26,351 bases of DNA from contig JBQTJN010000059.1 of NCBI GenBank assembly GCA_052387095.1, positions 1 to 26,351 of the forward strand, in the 5' to 3' direction. Of the stretch, positions 7,848-15,217 are shown in pieces; the first letter of the stretch is position 1; each line of letters starts with the position of its first letter. Below the pieces are notes generated by a model. It was not told where the DNA came from, did no database searches, and worked only from the letters and a program-made list of their open reading frames with translations. Source of the stretch: JBQTJN01 sp052387095 (GTDB lineage: Bacteria; Pseudomonadota; Alphaproteobacteria; Micavibrionales; Micavibrionaceae). A program made the translations under genes and the position numbers.

Positions 7848-7875
7848 TTGGCTTAAAAGCGTTTCGTGCTATAAT
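7848..7875 (+). promoter_or_regulatory. probable clpS promoter
   Basis: A perfect TATAAT at 7870-7875 is preceded by TTGGCT (7848-7853) with a 16-base spacer. Transcription would start near 7882. That rules out the TTG codon at 7875 as the clpS start and supports the ATG at 7911. Confidence 0.5.
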
Positions 7876-7910
7876 TGATTAATATACACAAACGCCGGAA
7901 TAACGACCCG

Positions 7911-8303
7911 ATGGACGATAGATTTATGCTTATGACCGAAACCATGGCAGCCGAGCGCCAGGACGGGAACAATGATCCGGGCCAGGGTGATCTCGGGACG
8001 GATAAACAAAACCGCACCGGCGTCATGCTTAAAGCCCGACCGCAGACGAAAAAGCCCGCGCTCTACAAGGTCATCATCCTCAATGACGATTACACCCCGA
8101 TGGAATTCGTCGTTCACGTGCTCGAACGCTTCTTCTCCAAAACGAGGCTAGAGGCTACCGATATTATGCTGCATGTCCACCGCCGCGGCATCGGCATCTG
8201 CGGCGTCTTCACCTACGAGGTGGCCGAGACCAAGGTCGCGCAGGTCACCGACTTCGCGCGCCTCAACGAACAGCCGCTCCAGTGTCAGATGGAAAAAGAA
8301 TAG
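7911..8303 (+). CDS. clpS: ATP-dependent Clp protease adaptor ClpS
   Basis: ClpS captures proteins bearing N-terminal Leu, Phe, Tyr or Trp and hands them to ClpAP for degradation. The family core is plain: YKVIILNDDYTPMEFVVHVL contains the Asn-Asp-Asp that binds the substrate amino group. The later stretch HVHRRGIGICGVFTYEVAETK contains the conserved pocket His. The first 45 or so residues are a polar, poorly conserved extension, longer than in most ClpS proteins. I start at the ATG at 7911. A TTG twelve codons upstream would lie inside the promoter -10, and ATGs at 7926, 7935 and 7944 are also possible. clpA follows after a 135-base spacer that holds a large inverted repeat. Confidence 0.95.
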   Translation: MDDRFMLMTETMAAERQDGNNDPGQGDLGTDKQNRTGVMLKARPQTKKPALYKVIILNDDYTPMEFVVHVLERFFSKTRLEATDIMLHVHRRGIGICGVFTYEVAETKVAQVTDFARLNEQPLQCQMEKE

Positions 8304-8435
8304 AATCTCGGATTATCGGAATCTCGGAATTTTTTCAGACTAAATTAGGGTGAAACGATGTATGATGTTGAAAACGCCTGCCTCAGTTCTAGTTTATATT
8401 TCTGAGATTCCGATCATCTGAGATTCCGAGATTCC
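8303..8435. repeat. large inverted repeat between clpS and clpA
   Basis: The left arm 8303-8329 and right arm 8400-8426 are reverse complements at 24 of 27 positions, and two of the mismatches can form G-U pairs. The loop is about 70 bases. Each arm is itself a direct repeat with a 16-base period: GAATCTCGGA twice on the left, TCTGAGATTCCGA twice on the right. The left arm overlaps the clpS stop codon, and the right arm ends 12 bases before the clpA ATG. The loop holds an open frame of 15 codons from an ATG at 8358. This looks like a small palindromic element or a regulatory structure. Confidence 0.75.
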
Positions 8436-8438
8436 CAC

Positions 8439-10748
8439 ATGCTTTCACGCAACCTCGAACAAACGCTTCATAAGGCCCTTGCCGCCGCGGCCACCCAGCG
8501 CCACGAATATGCGACGCTTGAACACTTATTATATGCGCTGACCGAGGACCAGGATGCCATGGCTGTCCTGCGCTCCTGCGGCGTCAATCTGGGCGATCTG
8601 CGCGACAAGCTGGCGCATTACATCGAGCATGAACTCACCTACCTGATCAACCAAGACAACGAGGAGGCCAAGCCGACCGCGGCTTTTCAACGCGTCCTTC
8701 AGCGCGCCGCCATTCACGTCCAGTCCTCAGGACGCGAGGAAGTCACGGGCGCCAATATTCTCGTCGCATTATTTTCCGAGCGCGAATCCAACGCCGTTTA
8801 TTTCCTGCAGGAGCAGGACATGACGCGCTTCGACGCGGTGAATTACATCTCGCACGGCATCGCCAAAATCCCGAGCCAGGCACCCGCCGCAAAAACGCCA
8901 CGCGGCACCGAAGAAACCGATTCCAGCAAAACCAAAACCGGCGCCGAGGCGCTCGATGCCTATTGCGCAAACCTCAACGAAAAGGCCAAGAAGGGCAAGA
9001 TCGACCCGTTGATCGGCCGCACCAAGGAAGTAGAACGCACGATCCAGGTGCTGTGCCGCCTCTCCAAAAACAACCCGCTTTACATTGGCGACCCCGGCGT
9101 CGGCAAGACGGCCATCGCCGAAGGCCTTGCCAAGATGATTGTCGAAGGCAAGGTGCCGGATGTTCTGAAAGATGCCGTTATTTTTTCGCTTGATATGGGC
9201 TCGCTGCTGGCCGGCACCCGCTACCGCGGCGATTTCGAGGAACGCATCAAGGCCGTGCTGGGCGAACTTGAAAATATCGAAGGCTCAATCCTGTTCATCG
9301 ACGAAATTCACACCGTTATCGGTGCCGGCGCCACATCCGGCGGCGCGATGGATGCCTCAAACCTGCTTAAACCTGCGCTTTCCCGCGGCACTCTGCGCTG
9401 CATAGGTTCGACCACGTACAAGGAATACCGCAACCATTTCGAAAAAGACCGCGCGCTGGTGCGCCGCTTTCAGAAAATCGATGTCTATGAGCCGAGCATT
9501 GCCGACTCCATCGAAATCCTGAAAGGGCTGAAGCCTTACTACGAGAAACATCACAAGGTGGAATACACGCCCGAAGCTATCAAAGCGGCCGTCGAGCTTT
9601 CTGCCAAATATATGGGTGACCGCAAGCTGCCCGACAAGGCGATCGATATTATCGACGAGGTCGGTGCCGCGCAGATGCTGGTGCCGCTGGAACTGCGCAA
9701 GAAAATCATCACGGAAAAAGATATCGAGGGTGTCGTGGCAATGATTGCCCGCATTCCCGCCGCTTCTATGACCAAGGATGACAAGGAAGCACTGAAAAAT
9801 CTCGAGCGCGACCTGAAAACCATGGTCTACGACCAGGAACGCGCCATCGACATACTCACCGACTCCATCAAGATGGCGCGCGCCGGCTTGCGCGACGCGG
9901 AAAAACCGATCGGCTCTTATCTTTTCTCCGGCCCGACCGGCGTCGGTAAAACCGAAGTCGCGCGGCAGCTCGCCAAAACCATGGGCATCGAGTTGATTCG
10001 TTTCGACATGTCCGAATATATGGAGCGCCACTCAGTTTCGCGCCTGATCGGCTCGCCTCCCGGCTATGTCGGCTTCGAACAGGGTGGGTTGATGACGGAC
10101 AAAATCGACCAGCATCCGCATTGCGTGTTGCTGCTCGATGAAATCGAAAAAGCGCACCCGGATCTTTTCAATATTTTGCTGCAGGTCATGGACTACGGCA
10201 AGCTGACCGATAATAACGGCAAGACCATCGATTTTCGCAATGTCATTCTCATTATGACGACCAATGCCGGCGCTGCTGAAATGGCGAAGGCACCTATTGG
10301 TTTTGAGCGTGAAATGCGCGTGGACGAGGACACCGAGGCCATCACCAAGATGTTCACGCCCGAATTCCGCAACCGTCTTGATGCGATCGTGCCGTTCAAC
10401 CAGCTCAAACCCGAAACGGTGGAGAAGGTCGTCGATAAATTTATCATCCAGCTCGAGGCGCAACTCGCCGACAAGAATGTCGAGATCGAGCTCAGCGACG
10501 AGGCGCGCAAATATCTCGCTAAAAAAGGCTTCGATCCCGCCATGGGCGCGCGGCCTTTAGCCCGCGTCATCCAGGAAAAAATCAAACGCCCGTTGGCCGA
10601 GGAAATCCTGTTCGGAAAACTCGTTCACGGCGGCGTTGCCCGTGTCGATCTGAAAAGCGGCGCGCTTGATTTCGATTTCGAGGCAGCGGAAGACGAGGCA
10701 AATGAAGTGCCGGAAACCCGCGCGCCCGAAAAAACCCCCAGCGAATAA
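8439..10748 (+). CDS. clpA: ATP-dependent Clp protease ATP-binding subunit ClpA, 769 aa
   Basis: Hexameric AAA+ unfoldase that feeds substrates, including those delivered by ClpS, into the ClpP peptidase. The order is as in the family. It begins with an N-domain carrying RHEYATLEHLLYAL, where ClpS docks. The first AAA+ module has Walker A GDPGVGKT at about residue 218. The second module has Walker A GPTGVGKT at about 498 and Walker B LLLDEIEKAH. PIGFERE at about 618 supplies the IGF loop that plugs into ClpP. The length is normal. The start matches the E. coli N-terminus exactly (MLSRNLEQTLHKAL). No good Shine-Dalgarno precedes it; the leader is the arm of the inverted repeat, with only a weak GAG. 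clpP is not in the window. Confidence 0.98.
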   Translation: MLSRNLEQTLHKALAAAATQRHEYATLEHLLYALTEDQDAMAVLRSCGVNLGDLRDKLAHYIEHELTYLINQDNEEAKPTAAFQRVLQRAAIHVQSSGREEVTGANILVALFSERESNAVYFLQEQDMTRFDAVNYISHGIAKIPSQAPAAKTPRGTEETDSSKTKTGAEALDAYCANLNEKAKKGKIDPLIGRTKEVERTIQVLCRLSKNNPLYIGDPGVGKTAIAEGLAKMIVEGKVPDVLKDAVIFSLDMGSLLAGTRYRGDFEERIKAVLGELENIEGSILFIDEIHTVIGAGATSGGAMDASNLLKPALSRGTLRCIGSTTYKEYRNHFEKDRALVRRFQKIDVYEPSIADSIEILKGLKPYYEKHHKVEYTPEAIKAAVELSAKYMGDRKLPDKAIDIIDEVGAAQMLVPLELRKKIITEKDIEGVVAMIARIPAASMTKDDKEALKNLERDLKTMVYDQERAIDILTDSIKMARAGLRDAEKPIGSYLFSGPTGVGKTEVARQLAKTMGIELIRFDMSEYMERHSVSRLIGSPPGYVGFEQGGLMTDKIDQHPHCVLLLDEIEKAHPDLFNILLQVMDYGKLTDNNGKTIDFRNVILIMTTNAGAAEMAKAPIGFEREMRVDEDTEAITKMFTPEFRNRLDAIVPFNQLKPETVEKVVDKFIIQLEAQLADKNVEIELSDEARKYLAKKGFDPAMGARPLARVIQEKIKRPLAEEILFGKLVHGGVARVDLKSGALDFDFEAAEDEANEVPETRAPEKTPSE

Positions 10749-10761
10749 ACAAGCGGAATAA

Positions 10762-11517
10762 TTACCGCGGACTCAGCACCAGGAAGAAATGATAGCTGTT
10801 ATCGGGCGGGTCATTGACGCCGCTGCCTTCAAAGCAGCCGCTGGTCCGCCCGTCCTGGTCGAGGCTGGTGCCATCGGAAAATGCGCCTGTGAAAAGAGGC
10901 GCTCCTCCGGCCCAGCCATCGCCGGTTTCCACTGGTGGCACATCGTCATCTTCCGTCACGCCGATCAGCGTGTTGAGCGCCATGCAGACATCGCCGCGGA
11001 TATAGGGAATAAATAGAACCAAATCCTCATTGTCCTCGCCATCCCCGTCGCAGGCATCGGTATCGCCTGTGCCGATGCCCGGAACGCAAACGTTTCCGGC
11101 CACGTAGATCTTCCCGTACAGGGTCTCTCCCGCCTGCTGCCCGTCGAGCCAGTCTTCCGATGGCGGTGCGAATGTCATCGCTCCGCCGCCCGCATCGTAG
11201 ATTTTGCATTCATCGCGCGCGGGCGGCACATGTGCATAGCCTATGGCTGAAGCGCTTTCAAAACTGATATCTGTATCGCTGCACCCGCTCGATATGCGCA
11301 CCTCGCGCGCAGCTTCGCGGATCGCGTTGGCGTAGGTGAGAACTTCCTGCGCGTAGAGCCTTGATTTTTCCTGGACAATGGCCTTCGGATTGCCCTCCCG
11401 CAGCATCTGCGTGACCGTGAAAGACAGCGCAGCGAATAGGGCGACGGCGACAAGGACGATGATAAGAGCGCTGCCGCGCTCCGGAAGCTGAAAAATTCTC
11501 GATTTCATAGATTGCAT
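10762..11517 (-). CDS. PilX/GspK-like minor (pseudo)pilin, 251 aa (paralogue 2)
   Basis: The layout matches the protein at 4956-5693. A short basic leader ends in PERG and is followed by one hydrophobic helix (SALIIVLVAVALFAALSFTV). A hydrophilic domain rich in Asp, Gly and Cys follows, with VCMALNTLIG, GGAPLFTGAFSDG and the ending YHFFLVLSPR. These are ordered like FCEKINRMNG, GGAPARFDNG and WHFYHVLLAR in the paralogue. PERGSALIIVL closely resembles PilX/GspK N-termini. Several Cys pairs suggest disulphides outside the cytosol. ATGs at 11517 and 11508 are both possible starts and neither has a strong ribosome site. It is convergent with clpA and divergent from a response regulator, with 49 bases between. 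The role is unknown. Confidence 0.78.
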   Translation of the reverse strand: MQSMKSRIFQLPERGSALIIVLVAVALFAALSFTVTQMLREGNPKAIVQEKSRLYAQEVLTYANAIREAAREVRISSGCSDTDISFESASAIGYAHVPPARDECKIYDAGGGAMTFAPPSEDWLDGQQAGETLYGKIYVAGNVCVPGIGTGDTDACDGDGEDNEDLVLFIPYIRGDVCMALNTLIGVTEDDDVPPVETGDGWAGGAPLFTGAFSDGTSLDQDGRTSGCFEGSGVNDPPDNSYHFFLVLSPR

Positions 11518-11566
11518 CCATGCATATATGATTTAATATTACACAAAATAGTGTTTTCAGGAAACC

Positions 11567-11947
11567 ATGACAGGCAATTCATCCATAACCATTCTTGTCG
11601 CAGAGGATAATGATCCCAGCCGTGAACTTCTGATGGGGATTTTGCGGAGCAAAGGATATACGGTCTATGGCGCGATTGACGGTGAAACTTCCATCAAGGT
11701 GATAGAGGACAGGCCTGTCCATCTTGCGCTGGTCGATGTCAACATGGCGCCGCAGGGTGGGCTTAATTTTGTCCGCTGGCTGACCGGCCACGGGCATGAT
11801 CTGCCCGTCATTTTCGTGACCGCCGACGACAACACCGATATCCTGAAAGAGGCCACCCTTCTTGGTGTGCGTCAAATCATGCGAAAACCTGTCGATCCGG
11901 TCCGTCTTATGCAGACTGTGGAAAGACTTCTGCAAATGCCGCGTTAA
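11567..11947 (+). CDS. single-domain response regulator (CheY-like receiver), 126 aa
   Basis: A stand-alone receiver domain with no output domain. The phosphorylation pocket is complete: Glu13-Asp14 after ILVA, phospho-acceptor Asp57 in LALVDVNM, Thr85 in VTADD and Lys107 in MRKPVDP. Such proteins act by phosphorylation-dependent binding to partners such as kinases, the flagellar motor or phosphorelay enzymes. No histidine kinase is adjacent, so the partner is unknown. AGGAAA lies 5 bases before the ATG. The gene is divergent from a PilX/GspK-like gene and convergent with ridA. Confidence 0.95.
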   Translation: MTGNSSITILVAEDNDPSRELLMGILRSKGYTVYGAIDGETSIKVIEDRPVHLALVDVNMAPQGGLNFVRWLTGHGHDLPVIFVTADDNTDILKEATLLGVRQIMRKPVDPVRLMQTVERLLQMPR

Positions 11948-11958
11948 AACCGGGCGTT

Positions 11959-12423
11959 TTATTCCAGTTCAAAAATCGCGTCGATCTCGACTGCAACTCC
12001 AAACGGCAAAGATGAGGCACCGACGGCAAAGCGCGCATGCCTGCCGGCGTCGCCCATCACGGCAACCATCATGTCGGATGCACCGTTGATAATGGCCGGG
12101 TGGCTGATGAACTCCGGCGTGCAGTTGACGAACCCGCCCAGTTTGACGAGGCGCTTGATTTTTCTCCAGTCGCCGTCCACGGCTGCGTTTGCCTGCGCCA
12201 AGATGTTAAGGGCGCAGGCGCGTGCGGCTTCGATGGCCTGGTCCTGCGAATAATCCTCACCGACCTTGCCGATATGCATTTTCTGCCCGTTCAGGAACGG
12301 GACCTGGCCGGAGATATAAAGCATGTCGTCATCCGCGATTACGTAAGGCACATAATTGGCGGCGGGCGCGGAGGCGGCGGGGAGCTCATACCCGAGTTCT
12401 TTCACTTTTTCTGTAAGATTCAT
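11959..12423 (-). CDS. RidA family protein (YjgF/YER057c/UK114), 154 aa
   Basis: Members of this family hydrolyse reactive enamine/imine intermediates released by PLP enzymes, protecting metabolism. Recognisable blocks are YVIADDDMLYISGQVPF, the ACALNILAQANAAV helix, GFVNCTPEFISHPAIINGAS and the C-terminal SSLPFGVAVEIDAIFE. At 154 residues it belongs to the longer subgroup seen in alphaproteobacteria rather than the 128-residue RidA proper, so enamine deaminase activity is not certain. In canonical RidA the catalytic Arg sits near the C-terminal third; here GASSLPFG.AVEIDA lacks an obvious match for it. The ATG at 12423 has no strong ribosome site. Confidence 0.9.
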   Translation of the reverse strand: MNLTEKVKELGYELPAASAPAANYVPYVIADDDMLYISGQVPFLNGQKMHIGKVGEDYSQDQAIEAARACALNILAQANAAVDGDWRKIKRLVKLGGFVNCTPEFISHPAIINGASDMMVAVMGDAGRHARFAVGASSLPFGVAVEIDAIFELE

Positions 12424-12508
12424 GGCGATAGCTTAAGGGCCCACAAACCCCTTTGTAAAGCCCCCCGCGCTCTGCCATAATGCGCGCTGAACGAAGGACA
12501 AGATCCCT

Positions 12509-12904
12509 ATGGGCTTATTGAAATTTCTGGGCGCTCTATCGCCCTTCCATATTAATTACGTGACGTTTGTATCGCGCGCGAAAAAAATCGGCGAAGACGG
12601 CGCAGGGAACCGCTATTTCACGGCCAACGCGCGCAAAGGCTATAAACGCGAACGCCGCTGGGTTCTGTACAAGGGCGCGCCCGAAGCCAGTGCCGTGCCG
12701 CCGGAATGGCATGGCTGGCTGCATCACCAGACAAATGAAATCCCGGATTCAGGGCGGGCCGGGTTCCGCCGTTCGTGGCAGAAGCCGCACAAGCCGAATT
12801 TAACCGGGACAACCGGCGCCTACCGCCCGCCCGGCCACATCCTCGAAGGGGGGCAGCGTGCACCCGCTACGGGCGATTACAAGGCCTGGTGCCCGCCGGA
12901 ATAG
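12509..12904 (+). CDS. NADH:ubiquinone oxidoreductase NDUFA12-family subunit, 131 aa
   Basis: Accessory subunit of respiratory complex I, found in mitochondria and alphaproteobacteria, where it sits against the peripheral arm. The family signature is clear: KIGEDGAGNRYF, RRWVLYKG, then VPPEWHGWLHHQTNE. A Pro/Gly-rich tail ending in YKAWCPPE follows, the usual end in alphaproteobacterial members. AAGGA (12494-12498) is 10 bases before the ATG. The downstream order of mlaD and a DUF2155 gene, facing aat, is one I recognise from alphaproteobacterial chromosomes. The other nuo genes lie elsewhere. Confidence 0.95.
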   Translation: MGLLKFLGALSPFHINYVTFVSRAKKIGEDGAGNRYFTANARKGYKRERRWVLYKGAPEASAVPPEWHGWLHHQTNEIPDSGRAGFRRSWQKPHKPNLTGTTGAYRPPGHILEGGQRAPATGDYKAWCPPE

Positions 12905-12958
12905 CGTTGCCTGAAGTGGGTTTTTGCGTTAAACCCTTACACAGCAGGGGATAAAAAC

Positions 12959-13552
12959 ATGAAACGGAATATAGCAGAAACAATTTTAGGCGCGGTTGTC
13001 ATTTTCGTCGCCGTCGCTTTCCTGGTCTTCAGTTACCGCATTGCCGATCTGCGGGCGATTGACGGCTACGAACTCACGGCGGATTTCGCCGGCACCGGCG
13101 GTCTCAAGGCTGGCGACGATGTGCTGGTCAGCGGCGTCAAGGTCGGCCATGTCGAAAAAGTTACGCTGGTCCCCGAAAACTATCTCGCGCGCGTACACAT
13201 CGCCGTCGATCCCGGCATCCAGCTTCCCGAAGACACTGCCGCGCTGATCAGCAGCGAAAGTTTGCTGGGCGGGCGGTATCTCGCGCTAGAGCCGGGCGCA
13301 GCCGAGGAAATTATTCCCGTCGGCGGCCGCATTCAATATACGCAAGCCCCGCAGAATATCGAACAATTGCTCGGCCAGTTCATTTTCAGCATGAATGACG
13401 GTAAAAAAGGCGCAAACGCTGCTGAAGCCGCGCCCGCCGCCGCGGCGGAGCCCGAAGAAAAGCCGGAGTTCACGCCGCACACAATCCCGGAAGTGGTGAT
13501 GCCGGAAGCGCCGGAAATAAATGATGCTGCCGAAGACCCTGCACATCCTTAA
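12959..13552 (+). CDS. mlaD: MlaD-type MCE domain protein (outer-membrane lipid asymmetry), 197 aa
   Basis: Periplasmic lipid-carrying subunit of the Mla phospholipid transporter. Residues about 8-26 are the single membrane helix (ILGAVVIFVAVAFLVFSY). An MCE domain follows (residues about 36-115), with GGLKAGDDVLVSGVKVGHV and the SSESLLGGRYLALEPG block that forms the hexamer core. The last 60 residues are a low-complexity tail rich in Ala, Glu and Pro, not part of the fold. AGGGGAT lies just upstream of the ATG. The transporter partners MlaE and MlaF are not adjacent, as is usual in alphaproteobacteria with this gene order. The 3' end overlaps the DUF2155 gene by 32 bases. Confidence 0.93.
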   Translation: MKRNIAETILGAVVIFVAVAFLVFSYRIADLRAIDGYELTADFAGTGGLKAGDDVLVSGVKVGHVEKVTLVPENYLARVHIAVDPGIQLPEDTAALISSESLLGGRYLALEPGAAEEIIPVGGRIQYTQAPQNIEQLLGQFIFSMNDGKKGANAAEAAPAAAAEPEEKPEFTPHTIPEVVMPEAPEINDAAEDPAHP

Positions 13553-14027
13553 AATCATTTTTCTCATCAGTCTGGCTGCTGCGGTGGACGCAGCGCCCTC
13601 CGCCGCGCGCGAAATGGAGCCTTACCCGATCGTCAAGCTGCGATCGCTCGACAAAATCACCGCCCGCACCGAAACCTTCGAGGCCGCCGTCGGCAGCACG
13701 GTAAAATTCGGTCCGCTCTATATTAAAATCCAGTCGTGTCAGAAAGCCTCGCCGCTCGAGCAACCGGAATCCGCCGCCTTTCTGCAGGTTTGGGAAATGC
13801 CGGTTGAAAAAAAAGCACAGTGGATTTTCAGCGGTTGGATGTTTGCATCCTCCCCGGCGCTCTCGCATATGGATCACCCGATCTACGATGTGTGGGTGCT
13901 CGATTGCCTTGCTGAAAAAGGCCAGGACGAAACTGTAACGCCGCCCGCCCGTGCAGGCGAAGGCGAAGTGAAAGAGGGTGAAGCCCCCGCCACGCCCGAT
14001 GAGATTATCGAAGGCCTTGGCGAATAA
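13521..14027 (+). CDS. DUF2155 domain-containing exported protein, 168 aa
   Basis: A signal-peptide protein (hydrophobic ILKIIFLISLAAAVDAAPSAA) of unknown function. The DUF2155 core is visible as MEPYPIVKLRSLDKITARTE, then KFGPLYIKIQSC, then KKAQWIFSGWMFASSPALSHMDHPIYDVWVLDC. The paired Cys in QSC and LDC are likely a disulphide. The protein closes with a Glu/Gly/Pro-rich tail. The family is common downstream of mlaD and complex I accessory genes in alphaproteobacteria, which suggests an envelope role, but the function is not established. The ATG pair at 13521 lies inside the mlaD coding region, consistent with translational coupling. It is convergent with aat, 3 bases between stops. Confidence 0.92.
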   Translation: MMLPKTLHILKIIFLISLAAAVDAAPSAAREMEPYPIVKLRSLDKITARTETFEAAVGSTVKFGPLYIKIQSCQKASPLEQPESAAFLQVWEMPVEKKAQWIFSGWMFASSPALSHMDHPIYDVWVLDCLAEKGQDETVTPPARAGEGEVKEGEAPATPDEIIEGLGE

Positions 14028-14030
14028 GTT

Positions 14031-14690
14031 TTACACGCGATTTTTTTTGAATTCCAGGTAATCCCGCAAAATATCGTCTTCACGTGTTCCGCGGAGGTTG
14101 AAATCGCCTGGCACCGGTGCCGATGCGTTCAGGTGCGTTTGGTAATGCGCGTACGGGATTTCGTATACACCAAACTGCTTCAGATGGGGGTTAGAGAACT
14201 GTGTATCCAGCACCGAGAACCCGCCCTTCCACAATCGCGCGACCAGGTGAATGAGCGCGACCTTGCTCGCATCGCGGCGATGAAAGAACATGCTCTCGGC
14301 AAAAAATGCGGCCCCCACCGCCAGACCGTAAATGCCCCCCGCAGGTTCTCCATCCTTCCAGCATTCGACGCTGTGCGCGTAACCCAGCTTGTGCAGCGCG
14401 GAAAACGCTTCGAAAATCGGTGTATTGATCCACGTTTCCGGGCGCTTTTCCGCCGGGGCCGCGCAGGCGCGCATGACATCGTCAAACGCGCTATCGATGC
14501 GGATCTCATAAGGATTTTTTTTGAGCGTCTTAAGCAGCCTGCGCGGGATGTGAATCTCTTCAATCGAAAGCTGTCCACGCATCTGCGGCCGCAACCATTG
14601 TATATAAGGACTGTGCGCGCTGTAAGCCATCGGGAACAGGCCCTGCTTATAGGCCTCTATCAGGAGTTCCGGGGTCAGGATTAGCTGCAT
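14031..14690 (-). CDS. aat: leucyl/phenylalanyl-tRNA--protein transferase
   Basis: Adds Leu or Phe from charged tRNA to proteins with N-terminal Lys or Arg, turning them into substrates for ClpS-ClpAP. Family blocks are all present: LIEAYKQGLFPMAYS, WLRPQMRGQL, TWINTPIFEAFSALHKLGYAHSVECW, GGIYGLAVGAAFFAESMF and LLDTQF-like SVLDTQFSNPHLKQFG. The length of 219 is normal. I use the ATG at 14690; the TTG two codons upstream is less likely. A TATAAT sits 5 bases before this ATG on the minus strand, which would make the message nearly leaderless if it is a real -10, but I see no matching -35. It shares an 85-to-90-base divergent region with an unknown gene. Confidence 0.97.
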   Translation of the reverse strand: MQLILTPELLIEAYKQGLFPMAYSAHSPYIQWLRPQMRGQLSIEEIHIPRRLLKTLKKNPYEIRIDSAFDDVMRACAAPAEKRPETWINTPIFEAFSALHKLGYAHSVECWKDGEPAGGIYGLAVGAAFFAESMFFHRRDASKVALIHLVARLWKGGFSVLDTQFSNPHLKQFGVYEIPYAHYQTHLNASAPVPGDFNLRGTREDDILRDYLEFKKNRV

Positions 14691-14721
14691 GACCAATTAT
14701 AACATATAAAATCTGACAAAA

Positions 14722-14743
14722 TTTGGTTACATTTTGGTTACAT
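14722..14743. repeat. perfect tandem 11-base repeat, possible operator
   Basis: TTTGGTTACAT occurs twice head to tail (14722-14732 and 14733-14743) in the divergent region between aat and the 144-aa gene. The 11-base period puts both copies on the same face of the helix, as expected for a regulator binding tandem sites. It lies 39 bases before the ATG at 14782. Confidence 0.4.
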
Positions 14744-14781
14744 AATGTATATAAACCTCCTTTGAACATAAAGGATAAAAA

Positions 14782-15216
14782 ATGCCATTACGCGAAGCAT
14801 GGAATAATATTAAAAGTTGGTCGTCGGCTCCTGTTGAAAAACAGGGTAATTATACGCAAAGGCGTGAACATGATTATGAAGGTTCGAAGATAGAAAAAAC
14901 TAGGACTCCCGGCAAGGCTGCGATTGGTGTAATGGCGCGCTTTTCAGACCCTTTAGTTCAGAAATTTATGAACAAAGCAGAGGCGGTAGATTGGGAAAAA
15001 GTTGAAAGTTGGGGCGTTAATCCGGAAGAGATTATAGACTTTTACGAGAAATCAAAGGCAAAGTTGGAAGCTGAGGGAATGGGCTTTTGGTCAATACGTC
15101 CAGCTGCATTTGTTGCGAGCTCCAAAATTGTTGTTGGAACGCTCGCAATTCTCGCTGAAAAAACATATGACAGATATGCAGCGATGAATAAACCGGAAAA
15201 TCCACAAATTCCTTAA
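14782..15216 (+). CDS. hypothetical protein, 144 aa
   Basis: I do not recognise the family. The protein starts polar and basic. It has an acidic helix-rich middle (EEIIDFYEKSKAKLEAEGMG) and one moderately hydrophobic stretch (AAFVASSKIVVGTLAILAEK, about residues 107-126) that could be a membrane helix or an amphipathic helix. No signal peptide is seen. AAGGA sits 7-8 bases before the ATG, so translation is credible. Base composition is AT-richer than the genes on both sides, which hints at a foreign or fast-evolving gene. An 11-base tandem repeat lies just upstream and may control it. It is convergent with the next gene, with one base between the stops. Confidence 0.7.
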   Translation: MPLREAWNNIKSWSSAPVEKQGNYTQRREHDYEGSKIEKTRTPGKAAIGVMARFSDPLVQKFMNKAEAVDWEKVESWGVNPEEIIDFYEKSKAKLEAEGMGFWSIRPAAFVASSKIVVGTLAILAEKTYDRYAAMNKPENPQIP

Positions 15217-15217
15217 G

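Noticed and set aside
7875..7910. TTG at 7875 as the clpS start
   Set aside because: It lies inside a perfect TATAAT that probably serves as the clpS -10 element, so it would not be in the message.
8303..8435. CRISPR-like repeat in the clpS-clpA spacer
   Set aside because: Only two short direct copies per arm with a 16-base period and no spacer structure; it is an inverted repeat.
9357..10463. Long minus-strand open frames (224 and 143 codons) opposite clpA
   Set aside because: Antisense shadows of ClpA caused by GC-rich codon bias; the Walker motifs are on the plus strand.
12037..12480. 147-codon plus-strand frame opposite ridA
   Set aside because: Shadow of RidA, whose conserved blocks are all on the minus strand.
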